Under the pieces are notes generated by a model that saw only the letters and a list, made by a program, of their open reading frames with translations, was not told where the DNA came from and did not search any database. From NCBI RefSeq assembly GCF_030246945.1, contig NZ_CP126742.1, positions 1,984,001-2,048,000 on the forward strand: 64,000 nt of DNA, read 5' to 3'. Shown here piece after piece: positions 11,738 through 20,668 of the stretch; position 1 is the first letter of the stretch; each line of letters starts with the position of its first letter. The position numbers and the translations under genes were made by a program. The stretch comes from Microbacterium sp. zg-Y1090. GTDB taxonomy: Bacteria > Actinomycetota > Actinomycetes > Actinomycetales > Microbacteriaceae.

Positions 11738-13819
11738 TCACGCGTGGCCGGCGCGCTCCATGGCGCGCAGTTCCTTCTTGAGGTCCTGCACCTCGTCGCG
11801 CAGCCGCGCCGCGAGTTCGAACTTCAGCTCGCCGGCTGCGGCGAGCATCTGGTTCGACAGGTCTTCGATCGTCGCCTCCAGCTGGTTGGCTCCCTCCGCG
11901 GCGATGCCCACGCGGCGCAGCTGCGGCGTGGGGCTCTTGCCCTTGCCGCTCTTGAGCGGGCCGGAGCGCTTCTTGGACAGCAGCTCCTGCGTGTCCGAGG
12001 CCTCGCGGTTGAGAGCGTCGGTGATGTCGGCGATGCGCTTGCGAAGCGGCTGCGGGTCGACGCCGTGGGCGACGTTGTAGGCGATCTGCTTCTCGCGGCG
12101 GCGCTCGGTCTCGTCGATGGCCTTGCGCATCGAGTCGGTCATGTTGTCGGCGTACATGTGCACCTCGCCCGACACGTTGCGCGCCGCGCGACCGATCGTC
12201 TGAATGAGCGACGTGCCCGAGCGCAGGAACCCCTCCTTGTCGGCATCCAGGATCGCCACGAGCGACACCTCGGGCAGGTCGAGGCCCTCCCGCAGCAGGT
12301 TGATGCCGACCAGCACGTCGTACACGCCGGCGCGCAGTTCGCTGAGCAGCTCCACACGCCGCAGCGTGTCGACGTCGGAGTGCAGATACCGCACCCGCAC
12401 CCCATGCTCGCCGAGGAAGTCGGTGAGCTCCTCGGCCATCTTCTTCGTGAGCGTCGTCACGAGCACGCGCTCGTCGCGGCCGACCCGCACGCGGATCTGC
12501 TCGAGAAGGTCGTCGATCTGCCCCTTCGACGGCTTCACCACGATCTGCGGGTCGACCAGGCCGGTCGGACGGATGATCTGCTCCACGACGCCGTCGGCGA
12601 TGCCCATCTCGTAGCGGCCGGGGGTCGCCGAGAGGTACACGGTCTGGCCGACGCGCTCCTTGAACTCATCCCACCGCAGCGGGCGGTTGTCCAGCGCGCT
12701 GGGGAGGCGGAAGCCGTGGTCGACGAGTGTGCGCTTGCGGGACGCGTCGCCCTCGTACATGGCGCCGATCTGCGGCACCGTGACATGCGACTCGTCGATG
12801 ACCATGAGGAAGTCGTCGGGGAAGAAGTCCAGCAGGGTGTGCGGCGGCTCCCCCGGCATGCGGCCGTCGAGGTGACGCGAGTAGTTCTCGATGCCCGAGC
12901 AGAACCCGAGCTGCTGCAGCATCTCGATGTCGAACGTCGTGCGCATGCGCAGCCGCTGTGCCTCGAGCAGCTTCCCCTGACCCTCGAGTTCCTTCAGCCG
13001 TTCGGCCAGTTCGTGCTCGATGGTGCCGATGGCCCGTTGCACCGTGTCGGTGCCCGCCACGTAATGGGACGCCGGGAAGATCGGCACGCTGTCCATGCGG
13101 TTGATCACATCGCCCGTCAGGGGATGCAGCATGTACAGCGCTTCGATCTCGTCACCGAACATCTCGATGCGGATCGCGAACTCCTCGTAGACGGGGATGA
13201 TCTCGATGGTGTCGCCCCGCACACGGAAGTTGCCGCGTGAGAAGTCGACGTCGTTGCGGTTGTACTGCATCGCGATCAGCTTGCGGATGAGGGCGTCGCG
13301 GTCGTACCGCTCCCCCACCTGCAGCGCCACCATCGCCCGCAGGTACTCCTCGGGCGAGCCCAGGCCGTAGATGCAGGACACGGTCGACACCACCACTACA
13401 TCGCGCCGGCTCAGCAGTGAGTTGGTCGTGGAGTGTCGCAGCCGCTCGACCTCGGCGTTGATGGACGAGTCCTTCTCGATGAAGGTGTCGGTCTGCGGAA
13501 CGTACGCCTCGGGCTGGTAGTAGTCGTAGTAGCTGACGAAGTACTCGACCGCGTTGTTCGGCATGAGCTCGCGGAACTCGTTGGCCAGCTGCGCCGCGAG
13601 CGTCTTGTTGTGGGCGAGCACGAGAGTGGGCCGTTGCACCTTCTCGATGAGCCACGCGGTCGTCGCCGACTTGCCGGTGCCCGTGGCTCCGAGCAGCACG
13701 ACATCGGTCTCGCCGGCGTTGATGCGGGCGGCGAGCTGCTCGATGGCCTGGGGCTGGTCGCCGCTGGGCGTGTATTCGCTGACGACCTCGAAAGGCCGGA
13801 CGGCACGAGTGGTCTGCAT
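11738..13819 (-). CDS. uvrB: Excinuclease ABC subunit B
   Basis: Damage-verifying helicase-like subunit that receives DNA from UvrA and recruits UvrC. The 693 residues contain Walker [14 protein letters not shown], the DNA-inserting beta hairpin ([12 protein letters not shown]), the DESHVT box, helicase motif VI (QTIGRAARN), and a C-terminal UVR motif (residues about 645-680) for UvrC contact. An upstream in-frame ATG at 13873 would add 18 low-complexity residues. I prefer ATG 13819 because homologues begin near this [10 protein letters not shown] and because TACGCT ends six bases before it, the leaderless spacing seen elsewhere in the window. No LexA-type box is visible upstream. Confidence 0.97.
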   Translation of the reverse strand: MQTTRAVRPFEVVSEYTPSGDQPQAIEQLAARINAGETDVVLLGATGTGKSATTAWLIEKVQRPTLVLAHNKTLAAQLANEFRELMPNNAVEYFVSYYDYYQPEAYVPQTDTFIEKDSSINAEVERLRHSTTNSLLSRRDVVVVSTVSCIYGLGSPEEYLRAMVALQVGERYDRDALIRKLIAMQYNRNDVDFSRGNFRVRGDTIEIIPVYEEFAIRIEMFGDEIEALYMLHPLTGDVINRMDSVPIFPASHYVAGTDTVQRAIGTIEHELAERLKELEGQGKLLEAQRLRMRTTFDIEMLQQLGFCSGIENYSRHLDGRMPGEPPHTLLDFFPDDFLMVIDESHVTVPQIGAMYEGDASRKRTLVDHGFRLPSALDNRPLRWDEFKERVGQTVYLSATPGRYEMGIADGVVEQIIRPTGLVDPQIVVKPSKGQIDDLLEQIRVRVGRDERVLVTTLTKKMAEELTDFLGEHGVRVRYLHSDVDTLRRVELLSELRAGVYDVLVGINLLREGLDLPEVSLVAILDADKEGFLRSGTSLIQTIGRAARNVSGEVHMYADNMTDSMRKAIDETERRREKQIAYNVAHGVDPQPLRKRIADITDALNREASDTQELLSKKRSGPLKSGKGKSPTPQLRRVGIAAEGANQLEATIEDLSNQMLAAAGELKFELAARLRDEVQDLKKELRAMERAGHA

Positions 13820-13825
13820 CCTCCC

Positions 13826-13831
13826 AGCGTA
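13826..13831 (-). promoter_or_regulatory. -10 element of uvrB, leaderless
   Basis: Minus-strand TACGCT, six bases (GGGAGG) before the ATG at 13819. The GGGAGG abuts the start codon too closely to act as a normal ribosome site. Confidence 0.5.
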
Positions 13832-13955
13832 GGCCGCACCGTCGACACGCGGCGGGGCGTTCGCCCGCGGCATACCGGCGGCGGCACGCCGGTGGGCTCA
13901 CAGCGCGGGCGATGGGGCGCCGGTCCCGTACGATGGCGGCGGAAGCGAGGCAGAT

Positions 13956-14336
13956 GTGAACCGTACGGCGGTCGTCCTGGAGGACGAGGAAGACATCCGC
14001 GCGCTCATCACGACGGTGCTCAGCGGCGCCGGATACGAGGTGTACGGCACCGCCAACGGTCTGGATGCCGTCGACCTCGTGGCCGCCCACAACCCTGTCC
14101 TGACCACGCTGGACGTCAATGTCCCCGGGATCGACGGATTCGAGGCGGCCCGCCGCATCCGCGAGGTCAGCGACACCTACGTGATCATGATCTCCGCGTT
14201 CGTCGAGGCCGCCGATGCCGAGCGGGGACGGCTCGCCGGCGCGGACGAGTACCTCGGCAAGCCCTTCCGCCCGCGCGAGCTGCGGGCGCGCCTGGAGATG
14301 GTGCCCGACCGTCGCCGGCGGCCGGAGCAGGGCTAG
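13956..14336 (+). CDS. Single-domain response regulator (receiver only)
   Basis: A CheY-like receiver of 126 residues with no output domain. The acidic pocket is Glu9-Asp10-Glu11, the phosphoacceptor Asp53 (TTLDVNVPGIDG), the switch serine Ser80 (MISAF) and the conserved lysine Lys102 (YLGKPF); all are present, so phosphorylation should work. The start is a GTG at 13956 after GCGAGG. Its stop overlaps the stop region of the convergent 7-TM protein by four bases, and the histidine kinase lies just beyond, so the three probably form one signalling unit. With no DNA-binding domain it may act by protein contact or as a phosphorelay intermediate. Confidence 0.92.
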   Translation: MNRTAVVLEDEEDIRALITTVLSGAGYEVYGTANGLDAVDLVAAHNPVLTTLDVNVPGIDGFEAARRIREVSDTYVIMISAFVEAADAERGRLAGADEYLGKPFRPRELRARLEMVPDRRRRPEQG

Positions 14337-15490
14337 GCGCTCGGCTCGGCCACGAGCACGGCGGACGCTGAGCTCGACGCCGCGCGCAGCGACGCGACAC
14401 GCGCCTCCTCCAGGAGCGCACCGGCATCGTGCGCGCGTGAGGACCCGACGGCGATCCCGATGCCCAGCGAAGGCAGCACGCCGCCGCTGACCGAGTTCAG
14501 TGCGTCGAACAGCTCGCGGTACACCGCCATGCCCACTCGCCGCGCCTCGCCCGAGGAGCGGACGGTGGTGATGACGGCCAGGCGGCCCTCGCCGTCCTCT
14601 CCCACGATCGCCAGCGGGGGCACCGCCCGCAGCACGGCGGCGCGTCCCGCAGCGACGAGCTCATCGGCCAGCTCGATGCCGAAGGCCGTGGCGATGTAGT
14701 CGAGCTCGGCCGTGCGGATCACGAGCACGGCGGGGAGGTCGTCCTGAGGCCGCGACGCCTGCACTATGTGCTGGAGCGCGGTCACGACGTCTCCGCGGGA
14801 ACGGACGCCGAACATCGCTCCGTCCGACGCGGCGGCCCAGCCGCGCAGCTGAGCGCGGTCGGTGCGCAGCACCGACATGGCGACCACGGCCGTGATGGTG
14901 AGGACCACCGTCAGTCCGGACGCCGTCGTGGTGCCGAACCAGACGCTGAACAGCTCGCTGTCGGGGCCGCTCGTGGAGAAAACCACGATCCGCACGAAGT
15001 AGAACGCCCCCTGCAGCGCGAACACCACGGTGAGCGGGATGGCGTTGGGAGCCCGGCGCATCGCGCCGGAGCGGGTCGCGACCGCGCCGGCGATGCCGAA
15101 GCCGCACAGCGGCACGAACATCCACAGCGCGCCGGCCCAGCCCCCGATATCGGGACCCTCCACCACGACGGCGACCGACGCCGCCACGGACGCAGCCGCC
15201 ACGATCCATCCGGGCAGCCGCATGCTCTGGTCGTTGTACCTGCGACACCCCAGCCAAAGCAGGCCCGCGGATGCCACCATCGTCCCGTTGCCCGCGGCAA
15301 CGGCCCACCACGCGCCCGGATCGGCCGCCCACGCGAGGTACAGCAGCGTCGTCGCGCCCCCACCGAGGAACCCGAGCGCCCACAGCCTCCCCGTCGGGTC
15401 TTCGCGACGCAGGAACGTCTCGATGATGAACAGCAGAGCGCAGACGAGCACGACCAGCGCCGTGACGGCCGCGAGAGTGTCGCCGCCCAT
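14333..15490 (-). CDS. Seven-TM membrane protein with a degenerate GGDEF-like domain
   Basis: About seven hydrophobic helices fill residues 6-207 (approximately 6-24, 35-53, 62-82, 94-112, 120-138, 152-171, 186-207). A soluble domain follows from about 252 to 380. Its pattern (VLVIRTAELDYI..., GEDGEGRLAVI at 297-307, then a final PSLGIGIAVGS strand) follows the layout of a GGDEF diguanylate cyclase, but the signature itself is gone, so cyclic-di-GMP synthesis is unlikely. It could be a binding or scaffold domain. The start ATG overlaps the kinase stop by one base, so the two are coupled. The fold assignment is my inference from pattern only. Confidence 0.75.
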   Translation of the reverse strand: MGGDTLAAVTALVVLVCALLFIIETFLRREDPTGRLWALGFLGGGATTLLYLAWAADPGAWWAVAAGNGTMVASAGLLWLGCRRYNDQSMRLPGWIVAAASVAASVAVVVEGPDIGGWAGALWMFVPLCGFGIAGAVATRSGAMRRAPNAIPLTVVFALQGAFYFVRIVVFSTSGPDSELFSVWFGTTTASGLTVVLTITAVVAMSVLRTDRAQLRGWAAASDGAMFGVRSRGDVVTALQHIVQASRPQDDLPAVLVIRTAELDYIATAFGIELADELVAAGRAAVLRAVPPLAIVGEDGEGRLAVITTVRSSGEARRVGMAVYRELFDALNSVSGGVLPSLGIGIAVGSSRAHDAGALLEEARVASLRAASSSASAVLVAEPSA

Positions 15491-17202
15491 CAGCGCACTG
15501 CCTCCCTGTCTGCGCCGAGCGACTCCTCGACCGCCGATCCCGGCTTGACGGCCGGGATCGAGACGGTGAACGTCGAGCCGACTCCGAGCGTGCTGTGCAC
15601 GGAGATGTCCCCGCCGAGGCGGCGGACGATGTCTCGGCTGATCGACAGCCCCAAGCCGCTGCCCACCACACTGGACCGGCGGACGGCTGTGCCGCGGTAG
15701 AACCTCTGGAAGATGTTGGAGAGATCCTCCTCATCCAGTCCCACGCCGGTGTCCTCCACGAGGATGAGGGTCTTGCGTCCGCGGGTCGCGGTCACCAATG
15801 ACACCCGGCCGCCTTCCCTGTTGTACTTGATCGCGTTCGCGAGCAGGTTGTCCACGACCTGACGCAGCCGCAGCGGGTCGGCGTAAGCGCGCGCCGGCAG
15901 CGCCCGGGACAGGTCGATGGTGACGTTGCGGCTGCCGCCGCCGGTGACGAACGACTGGGCGGAGGCCTTCACGATCTCGAACACGTCGACGTCCTCGGGC
16001 TCCATCGGCAGCGCCACCGTTGCCGCGCGACTCGACGCCGCCAGCACGTCCGCCACGAGCGCGAGCAGCCGGTCGGCGTTGCGGTCGGCGATCTCGAGGC
16101 TCGATGCCGCGGCGGGGGGCAGCCCGGGCTCGTCGAGGGCGAGCTCGATGTGGCCGATGATCGACGTCAGCGGCGTGCGCAGCTCATGCGACACCGACGA
16201 CACCAGGGTGTCGCGTTCCTGCATCGCCGACATCTCGGCGGTCACGTCCCGCGAGACCAGCACCGCACCACCGTCGGCGGCATTCGCCGCCGGAAGGCGA
16301 CGCACGGTGATGCTGAGCGCCCGCCGCTCGCCCTGCTCCGACTCGACCCACAGCCGCTCGTCGGAGAACTCCTCCCCGGCCAGCGCGCGTGCGAGCGGCC
16401 ATCGGTCGGGCGGCAGCGGGGTCGCGCCGTCGGCCCGATAGACCGACGGCGGCGGCCCCTGCCGCTCGGGCAGGAGCTCATGCAGGTGAGAGTGCGCGCC
16501 GCCGGTGATGGCGGTGGCGCCGTCGCGGTCGATGCGCACCACCTCGAAGTCGACGGTGTCGAAGATCTCGGAGAGCATCTGCTCCTGCCGGCGTGAGCGC
16601 TCGAGCGCCTGCGCCAGCACCTCCGCCTGCCGCCGCAGCAGCCGCCGCTGGGCACCCGCGCGTCGCGCCCCGGCGTATGCCGTCGCGCCGACGGCCACGA
16701 GGATCACGGGGAACAGGAGCGTCGTGAAGCGCGGCGCCGGGTCGGGGCCGAGCACCACGGAGACGACATAGCACGCCATGGTCAGGCCGAGACCGCCGAT
16801 GAATCCGGGGAGGGCGAACGCAGAGGACAGCCACAGGACGGGGAACGCCCACAGCAGGCCGGTTCCGGCTTCCGGGTCGGCGAGCCGCATCAGCAGGATC
16901 GCCACGATGTCGCCCAGCGGGATCAGCGCCGCCCACCCCGAGGGGATCCGATGCCAGGGGACCGCCATCGCGACGGCGGTCAGTACGAAGACGAGGATGA
17001 CTCCGGCGAGGTAGACACCCGCGTCGCGGAAGACATCCCCGGCGAAGCGCAGCAGCGTGAGCGCCAGGATGACACCGGCCAGCAGCACCTGGTTCAGCGC
17101 GATCGAGCGCGACCGTGTGTGGTCAGCGGCGGGGATCTCGGGAAGGGTGGGCCAGGGCGTGCGGCGGCGCTCGCCCTCGGGTCGGGGCGCAGAAGACTGC
17201 AT
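15490..17202 (-). CDS. Membrane-bound PAS sensor histidine kinase
   Basis: A 570-residue kinase. The N terminus has about six membrane helices (residues 36-180), then a coiled coil (183-212), a PAS-like region (about 213-325, with GGAVLVSRDVTAEM as its end), a HisKA domain with phosphoacceptor His339 (SVSHELRTPLTS), and an ATPase domain with N box 451-461 (DNLLANAIKYN), G1 482-488 (VEDTGVG) and GSGLGLSISR near 514. All catalytic motifs are intact. The ATG at 17202 is six bases after a TAGCGT hexamer. Cognate partners are probably the downstream 7-TM protein and the convergent single receiver. The signal is unknown. Confidence 0.95.
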   Translation of the reverse strand: MQSSAPRPEGERRRTPWPTLPEIPAADHTRSRSIALNQVLLAGVILALTLLRFAGDVFRDAGVYLAGVILVFVLTAVAMAVPWHRIPSGWAALIPLGDIVAILLMRLADPEAGTGLLWAFPVLWLSSAFALPGFIGGLGLTMACYVVSVVLGPDPAPRFTTLLFPVILVAVGATAYAGARRAGAQRRLLRRQAEVLAQALERSRRQEQMLSEIFDTVDFEVVRIDRDGATAITGGAHSHLHELLPERQGPPPSVYRADGATPLPPDRWPLARALAGEEFSDERLWVESEQGERRALSITVRRLPAANAADGGAVLVSRDVTAEMSAMQERDTLVSSVSHELRTPLTSIIGHIELALDEPGLPPAAASSLEIADRNADRLLALVADVLAASSRAATVALPMEPEDVDVFEIVKASAQSFVTGGGSRNVTIDLSRALPARAYADPLRLRQVVDNLLANAIKYNREGGRVSLVTATRGRKTLILVEDTGVGLDEEDLSNIFQRFYRGTAVRRSSVVGSGLGLSISRDIVRRLGGDISVHSTLGVGSTFTVSIPAVKPGSAVEESLGADREAVR

Positions 17203-17208
17203 AGAACG

Positions 17209-17214
17209 ACGCTA
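17209..17214 (-). promoter_or_regulatory. -10 element of the histidine kinase gene
   Basis: Minus-strand TAGCGT, six bases before the ATG at 17202. Its first three bases are the stop codon of coaE, so the promoter is built into the end of the upstream gene. Confidence 0.5.
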
Positions 17215-17865
17215 CCGCGACTCGCCGTCGCCGCCGTGCGTGCCGGTGTCAGCGTGCGCCTCGCCGCCGTCGCCGGCCAGGCGGCGCCACAGGTCGTCGG
17301 TCTGCGCGCGGGTGTCGGCCAGGGTGCCGGTGGTGTCGATCACGACATCCGCGATCGCGAGGCGGCGCGCGTCGGGCACCTGGGCCGCCAGGCGCGCCTG
17401 CGCGTCGGCCTCGTTCATCCCGCGCAATTCCACCAGGCGCCGCACGCGCACATCCGCGGGCGCGTGCGCGACGACGATGAGGTCCCACGGGTCGTCGGCG
17501 CGCGCATCCACCAGCAGCGGCACGTCGTAGACGACCACCGCAGCCGGGTCGGCCTCCCGGGCTGCGGCGAACCTGCGGGCCGACTCCTGGCGCACGGCGG
17601 GGTGCACGATGGCGTTGAGCCGGGCCAGCGCCTCGTCGTCCCCGAACACGAGGGATGCCAGCCGCGCGCGATTGAGCGAGCCGTCGGCACCCAGCACATC
17701 GGGGCCGAACTGCGCGGCGATCTCGTCGAGCACCGGCGAACCGGGGGTCTGCACGTCACGGACGATGCGATCGGCATCCACCACGATCGCGCCGTGTTCG
17801 GCGAGCCGCTGGGCGATCGTGGATTTCCCCGACGCGATTCCCCCGGTGAGCGCGATGAGAGGCAT
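17212..17865 (-). CDS. coaE: Dephospho-CoA kinase
   Basis: Phosphorylates dephospho-CoA, the last step of coenzyme A synthesis. The 217 residues have the P loop LTGGIASGKSTI at residues 4-15, the substrate motif VVDADRIVRDV and the lid region near 130-150 (YDVPLLVDAR). The length fits the stand-alone bacterial enzyme; actinobacteria often carry a C-terminal fusion, which is absent. The open frame extends far upstream, but the sequence there is out of character, so I use ATG 17865 (a second ATG at 17877 is possible). It follows rpsA after a strong terminator, so it needs its own promoter or readthrough. Confidence 0.95.
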   Translation of the reverse strand: MPLIALTGGIASGKSTIAQRLAEHGAIVVDADRIVRDVQTPGSPVLDEIAAQFGPDVLGADGSLNRARLASLVFGDDEALARLNAIVHPAVRQESARRFAAAREADPAAVVVYDVPLLVDARADDPWDLIVVAHAPADVRVRRLVELRGMNEADAQARLAAQVPDARRLAIADVVIDTTGTLADTRAQTDDLWRRLAGDGGEAHADTGTHGGDGESR

Positions 17866-17917
17866 GGGTTCGAGCATGCCAGATCGGCGGCGCCGGTGCC
17901 GGGTGCGGAAACGACGA

Positions 17918-17947
17918 AGGGCCGCCACTGCGAACAGTGACGGCCCT
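17918..17947 (-). terminator. rpsA transcription terminator
   Basis: A 13-base-pair stem with one wobble pair and a UUCG tetraloop (arms 17918-17930 and 17935-17947), ten bases past the rpsA stop. The stable tetraloop is typical of a real terminator; the following T content is modest. Confidence 0.75.
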
Positions 17948-17957
17948 CCGAAACGGA

Positions 17958-19406
17958 TCAGCGACCCGAGAGCTTCTCCCGCAGAGCGGCGAGAGCCTCG
18001 TCGTCGGCCAGCGTGCCGGCAGAACCGCTGTCGGACGAGTACGTGCCCGCACCCGCGTCGACGCCGGCTGCAGCCTCGGCCTCGAGGGCCTTGGCGACGG
18101 CGGCCTTGTGAGCCTCCCAGCGGCCCTGGGCGGCGGCGTACTCGGCCTCCCAGGCCAGACGCTGCTCGTCGAAGCCTTCCTTCCACTGGTTGGTCTCGGC
18201 GTCGAAGCCCTCGGGGTACTTGTACTCCCCGTTCTCGTCGTACTCCGTGACCATGCCGTAGAGGGCGGGGTCGAACTCGGTGCCGTTCGGGTCGACCGAC
18301 TCGTTGGCCTGCTTGAGCGACAGCGAGATGCGGCGACGCTCGAGGTCGATGTCGATGATCTTCACGAAGACCTCTTCACCGACCGAGACGACCTGCTCGG
18401 CGAGCTCGACGTGCTTGCCCGACAGCTCGGAGATGTGCACGAGGCCCTCGATGCCGTCGGCGACGCGGACGAACGCACCGAACGGAACCAGCTTGGTGAC
18501 CTTGCCCGGAGCGACCTGACCGATCGCGTGGGTGCGGGCGAAGACCTGCCAGGGGTCCTCCTGCGTCGCCTTGAGCGACAGCGAGACGCGCTCGCGGTCC
18601 AGGTCCACCTCGAGGATCTCGACGGTGACTTCCTGGCCCACCTCGACGACCTCGGAGGCGTGCTCGATGTGCTTCCACGACAGCTCGGAGACGTGCACCA
18701 GACCGTCGACGCCGCCGAGGTCGACGAACGCGCCGAAGTTGACGATCGACGAGACCGTGCCCTTGCGGACCTGGCCCTTGTGCAGGTTGTTGAGGAACGT
18801 GGTGCGCGACTCGGACTGCGTCTGCTCGAGCAGGGCGCGGCGCGACAGCACGACGTTGTTGCGGTTCTTGTCCAGCTCGAGGATCTTGGCCTCGATCTCC
18901 TGGCCCAGGTACGGGGTCAGGTCGCGGACGCGGCGCAGCTCGATGAGCGATGCCGGCAGGAAGCCGCGCAGGCCGATGTCGACGATCAGGCCGCCCTTGA
19001 CGACCTCGATCACCTGACCGGTGACGACGCCGTCGCTCTCCTTGATCTTCTCCACATCGCCCCAGGCGCGCTCGTACTGGGCGCGCTTCTTGGACAGGAT
19101 GAGGCGGCCTTCCTTGTCCTCCTTCTGGAGAACCAGGGCCTCGACCTCGTCGCCGACCTTGACGACCTCGTTGGGGTCGACGTCGTGCTTGATCGAAAGC
19201 TCGCGCGAGGGGATGACACCCTCGGTCTTGTAGCCGACGTCGAGGAGGACCTCGTCGCGGTCGATCTTCACCACGGTGCCTTCGATGAGGTCGCCGTCGT
19301 TGAAGAACTTCAGAGTCTTCTCGACCGCGGCCAGGAAGTCCTCGGCAGATCCGATGTCGTTGATCGCGACCTGCTTGGTGGCCGGGGCGGTCGTTGCGGT
19401 AGTCAT
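17958..19406 (-). CDS. rpsA: 30S ribosomal protein S1
   Basis: RNA-binding ribosomal protein that helps load mRNA. The 482 residues are close to the mycobacterial length and contain four S1 repeats, starting near residues 37, 120, 207 and 292 (for example EGTVVKIDRDEVLLDVGYK, GVVTGQVIEVVKGGLIVDIG, VRKGTVSSIVNFGAFVDLGG, GKVTKLVPFGAFVRVADG), with an acidic, alanine-rich tail. Four repeats rather than six is normal for actinobacteria. The open frame continues upstream, but the start is ATG 19406 by homology, after AAGGAC. A roughly 150-base leader with a good -10 element precedes it, leaving room for autoregulation. Confidence 0.97.
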   Translation of the reverse strand: MTTATTAPATKQVAINDIGSAEDFLAAVEKTLKFFNDGDLIEGTVVKIDRDEVLLDVGYKTEGVIPSRELSIKHDVDPNEVVKVGDEVEALVLQKEDKEGRLILSKKRAQYERAWGDVEKIKESDGVVTGQVIEVVKGGLIVDIGLRGFLPASLIELRRVRDLTPYLGQEIEAKILELDKNRNNVVLSRRALLEQTQSESRTTFLNNLHKGQVRKGTVSSIVNFGAFVDLGGVDGLVHVSELSWKHIEHASEVVEVGQEVTVEILEVDLDRERVSLSLKATQEDPWQVFARTHAIGQVAPGKVTKLVPFGAFVRVADGIEGLVHISELSGKHVELAEQVVSVGEEVFVKIIDIDLERRRISLSLKQANESVDPNGTEFDPALYGMVTEYDENGEYKYPEGFDAETNQWKEGFDEQRLAWEAEYAAAQGRWEAHKAAVAKALEAEAAAGVDAGAGTYSSDSGSAGTLADDEALAALREKLSGR

Positions 19407-19562
19407 GTAGTGGGTTGTCCTTGTGGGTTTGGGTATCGGGCCTCGCATCGTCTTCGGACCGAACGCGCGGGCGCGGGCGGAACCTCGGAGGGAGGCGGAG
19501 CGGATTGTGTGATGCCATGCCATTCGCGGACGCCGAAAGGTCGGCCACACGAATGACACTTC

Positions 19563-19568
19563 AGGATA
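19563..19568 (-). promoter_or_regulatory. Candidate rpsA promoter, -10 element
   Basis: Minus-strand TATCCT preceded by TGG (extended -10 form). It would give a leader of about 150 bases before the rpsA ATG. The 200-base gap 19407-19607 holds nothing else I can name. Confidence 0.45.
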
Positions 19569-19607
19569 CCAGAGAACCGCGCCGTTCCGCGAGGATCGTG
19601 GGCGCCC

Positions 19608-19976
19608 TCACGCGCCCGCGGCGCTCGCACAGGAGACGCAGCGGTCGGCCTCGGGCCGCGCCTGCAGTCTCTCGATCGGGATGGGGCGGCCGCACGATAC
19701 GCACGCGCCGTAGGTGTGCGCGGCGAGGCGTTCCCGCGCGGCATCCAATCGATCCCGCTCGGCCACCGCGGCGCGTCGCAGCGCGTCGATCTGCGCCCAC
19801 TCCCCGCTGAGGGTCGAGCCCTCGGGGTCGTGCTCGTCGTCGGCGGTGCCGTCCGCCCGGTCGCGGCGCAGCAGCGCGTCATCGCCGTCGAGCCGCGCGA
19901 GGCGCACCTCGACGTCCGCCCGGCGGCGCTCGATCACCGACGCCAGCGCGGCGATGTCCGCGGCGCGGTCGCTCAC
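19608..19976 (-). CDS. DksA/TraR-type zinc-finger protein
   Basis: A 122-residue protein with a long charged helical N terminus (residues 1-85, likely a coiled coil) and a C-terminal four-cysteine finger: CVSCGRP followed by CVSC, spaced as in DksA. In proteobacteria DksA acts in the RNA polymerase secondary channel; small actinobacterial relatives are mostly uncharacterised. The tip acidic residues needed for DksA activity cannot be placed with certainty. The start is GTG 19976, overlapping the stop of the upstream oxidoreductase gene by four bases (GTGA), so the two are translationally coupled. Confidence 0.85.
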   Translation of the reverse strand: MSDRAADIAALASVIERRRADVEVRLARLDGDDALLRRDRADGTADDEHDPEGSTLSGEWAQIDALRRAAVAERDRLDAARERLAAHTYGACVSCGRPIPIERLQARPEADRCVSCASAAGA

Positions 19977-20620
19977 CGCGTGCGCAGCGCCTCGGCGATG
20001 GGCATGTCGCCGTTTCCGAAGCGCAGCGTGCGTCCGATGGTCGCCGGCTCGGCGAGGGATGCCGCGACGACGGCTGCCACGTCGGCGCGCGAGACGGCGC
20101 CGTCACCGTCGGGGTCGAGGCGGATGCGACCGGTGGGCGGGTCGTCGGTGAGGGCCCCGGGCGCGACGATGGTCCAGTCCAGCCCGCTGTCGTGCAGGTG
20201 GGCGTCGGCGGCCCACTTGGCATCGGCGTAGGCGAAGAAGGAGTTGTCGGGGTCGACGCCGTGGCCGGCGCGCGAGCCGATCCACGACACCATCACGAAT
20301 CGGCGTACGCCCGCCGCCCGCGCGGCATCGATCGCGCGCATCGCGGCGTCCCGGTCGACGGCGTAGGTGCGGGAGGCGTCTCCACCGCCTGCGCCCGCCG
20401 CCCAGACGACCGCGTGGTTGCCGGCCACGAGGTTGGTCAGCTGGTCGAGGTCGAAGCGCTCCACGTCCGCCACGACGGGGGCGGCGGCGGTCGCGGTGAC
20501 GTCGACGGCGTGATCGGGGTTGCGGATGACGGCGCTGACGGTGTCGCCGCGCTCGGCGAGGATCGGCTCGAGCAGTCGGGCCACCTTGCCGTGGCCGCCG
20601 ATGATCAGGATGCGGGCCAT
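19973..20620 (-). CDS. NAD(P)-binding atypical SDR oxidoreductase
   Basis: A 215-residue Rossmann protein of the NAD(P)H-binding/YwnB type. The dinucleotide motif is ILIIGGHGKVARLL at the N terminus; then VVWAAGAGGG, the helix that follows, and the VMVSWIGSR and YADAKWAAD segments complete the fold. The classical Tyr-xxx-Lys pair corresponds to YADAK. The substrate is unknown; relatives are epimerase-like or redox sensors. ATG 20620 follows GGAAGGAGG, a near-ideal ribosome site, and is preferred over an in-frame ATG at 20650. It overlaps the DksA-like gene. Confidence 0.88.
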   Translation of the reverse strand: MARILIIGGHGKVARLLEPILAERGDTVSAVIRNPDHAVDVTATAAAPVVADVERFDLDQLTNLVAGNHAVVWAAGAGGGDASRTYAVDRDAAMRAIDAARAAGVRRFVMVSWIGSRAGHGVDPDNSFFAYADAKWAADAHLHDSGLDWTIVAPGALTDDPPTGRIRLDPDGDGAVSRADVAAVVAASLAEPATIGRTLRFGNGDMPIAEALRTR

Positions 20621-20668
20621 GAGGGCCTCCTTCCGGGTCGGGGCTCCCACGTTACGTGCCCGGTGTCC

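Noticed and set aside
13820..13955. LexA/SOS box near uvrB (also checked at uvrA)
   Set aside because: I looked for a TCGAAC-N4-GTTCGA-like palindrome in both upstream gaps and found none.
14585..14735. Active diguanylate cyclase
   Set aside because: The GGDEF signature position reads GEDGEGRL, so the active-site residues are missing.
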